The notes beneath the pieces are model-generated. The model made no database searches and was not told where the DNA came from. It saw only the letters and a program-made list of their open reading frames with translations. A program made the position numbers and the translations under genes. 61,511 nt of DNA. It comes from Bacillota bacterium. GTDB lineage: Bacteria; Bacillota; Bacilli; Paenibacillales; Paenibacillaceae. The stretch covers positions 1-61,511 of the forward strand of contig JAEWAQ010000047.1 in the NCBI GenBank assembly GCA_023391635.1, in the 5' to 3' direction. The first letter of the stretch is position 1; every line of letters starts with the position of its first letter. Shown one piece after another: positions 60,699-61,511 of this stretch.

Positions 60699-61511
60699 TT
60701 AGGATTCCATGATTTCACGAGCTGTCGGTTCATCGATCACCAGCACATTCACCACGCCGGATCGCAAAACAGCCTTGATCGCCTTGCCTTTGGCCTGCCC
60801 TCCCGCGACTGCCACGACGCGCGGAACCTTGCGGATATCTTCGAAATCGACGCCGATCAATCGCTGATCGAATTCCGTAGCGCAAAGTTGGCCGTCTTCG
60901 TCAAGGAAGTGTCCGCCGATTTCCGCGACGGCGCGCTTCTTACGCAAATGTTGAATCTCATCTTCATTGATGTGAGGCAACGACAATACATGTGTCGACA
61001 GAGTGCCGATGCCGACGATCATCATGTCCGAACGTCTCGCGACGCCGAGCGATTCGCTCGCGCTGGCGTCTTTCATGACGGCTTCCCTGGTAGCGGGCGA
61101 CTCGACAAACGTGGGATAAGGCACCTGCAGGTACGTTCCGCCAAGTTGCGTGGCAAGCGTCGCCGCCAATCCATTGCCCGTATAATGGTAATCGGTAGCG
61201 CTCACTCCACCGATCATCGGAACCACCTGTACCTGGATATAAGTATTGAAGGCATTGGAGTTCACCATCGCATGCAGCGTACTCCCGCCGGCAATCCCCA
61301 AGATGTGGTCATTGCGCAAAATCCTCTGCAGGTACAGCGATGCGTGCAAGCCCAGCTTGGCGACAAGTGATCCCTCGTAGGAGAAAGGGCCAGGTACGAT
61401 GATCACGTGATTCAATTCGAATTGTTTCTTCATCTGCTCTTCCAAGGAAGTGATCCCGTCGAATGGGTCGTGAATCCGAATTTCCACAAGTCCCAGGTCC
61501 AGGGCTTTTGC
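60699..61511 (-). CDS. SorC family transcriptional regulator, N-terminus beyond the window
   Basis: The visible 270 residues form the SorC/DeoR-type effector domain. The frame stays open to the right edge, reading AKALDLGLVEIRIHDPF there, which is the usual join after the helix-turn-helix, so the DNA-binding part lies outside the window. The effector domain has GIAGGSTLHAMV and IVGIGTLS, typical phosphosugar-binding loops. It is probably the local regulator of the glycosidase-kinase-dehydrogenase-aldolase-transporter operon, responding to a phosphorylated intermediate. Confidence 0.88.
   Translation of the reverse strand, partial: AKALDLGLVEIRIHDPFDGITSLEEQMKKQFELNHVIIVPGPFSYEGSLVAKLGLHASLYLQRILRNDHILGIAGGSTLHAMVNSNAFNTYIQVQVVPMIGGVSATDYHYTGNGLAATLATQLGGTYLQVPYPTFVESPATREAVMKDASASESLGVARRSDMMIVGIGTLSTHVLSLPHINEDEIQHLRKKRAVAEIGGHFLDEDGQLCATEFDQRLIGVDFEDIRKVPRVVAVAGGQAKGKAIKAVLRSGVVNVLVIDEPTAREIMES

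Noticed and set aside
59235..61370. 711-codon plus-strand frame opposite the SorC and glycosidase-like genes
   Set aside because: It spans two well-supported minus-strand genes and their gap, a typical antisense shadow.
52800..61511. A true lsr (AI-2) operon
   Set aside because: No LsrB-type binding protein, LsrACD transporter or LsrG is present; the CUT1 importer, dehydrogenase and glycosidase-like gene fit a sugar pathway better.

Overview
The window looks like a chromosomal segment of a GC-rich, spore-forming Firmicute of the Paenibacillaceae (Paenibacillus/Cohnella type). I infer this from three LplA/LplB/YtcP-type sugar ABC transporters without their own ATPases, YesM/YesN-type two-component and AraC regulators, YerB/YerC and PiT/DUF47 pairs, strong GGAGG ribosome binding sites, and a purE-to-purD operon behind a guanine riboswitch. 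No rRNA, tRNA, CRISPR, phage or transposase genes were seen. Almost everything is on the minus strand.

Layout, left to right. 1-8.3 kb: an AraC-type membrane regulator followed by a sugar ABC transporter (two permeases, lipoprotein) and a two-domain acetyl-xylan-esterase-like hydrolase. 8.4-12.4 kb: a RpiR regulator, GNAT acyltransferase, M20 amidohydrolase and NSAR/OSBS racemase, matching the known operon for one-way conversion of D- to L-amino acids through N-succinyl intermediates. 12.8-20.2 kb: a second transporter with its sensor kinase and response regulator. 20.4-26.6 kb: housekeeping and membrane genes (YerC, a cationic small protein, a DUF1861 protein, PiT phosphate transporter with its DUF47 partner, YerB, a polysaccharide deacetylase). 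26.8-29.8 kb (plus strand): a 39-residue membrane protein, an MBOAT O-acyltransferase and a DHHW/AlgX-like protein, probably a polysaccharide O-acetylation module.

30-36.8 kb: one operon joins a third transporter to MurQ, a NagZ-type GH3 hexosaminidase and a GNAT protein; I infer import and breakdown of MurNAc-containing cell-wall fragments. 37.3-52.4 kb: the purine operon purEKBCSQLFMNHOD. Its PurH is split: a stand-alone AICAR transformylase is followed by an archaeal-type PurO IMP cyclohydrolase. A guanine riboswitch, terminator and a TTGACA-17-TACACT promoter precede purE. 52.8-61.5 kb: a SorC-regulated operon with a TIM-barrel glycosidase-like protein, FGGY kinase, Zn-dehydrogenase, DhnA/LsrF-type aldolase and a CUT1 transporter, probably a complete uptake-and-cleavage route for an unidentified sugar or polyol.

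The most unusual global feature is a set of short tandem repeats in at least nine intergenic gaps. The sequences differ between most sites, yet the period is almost always 50 or 51 bp. Several lie inside the purine operon. Separately, the NagZ, sensor-kinase and DHHW proteins carry in-frame repetitive or low-complexity insertions.
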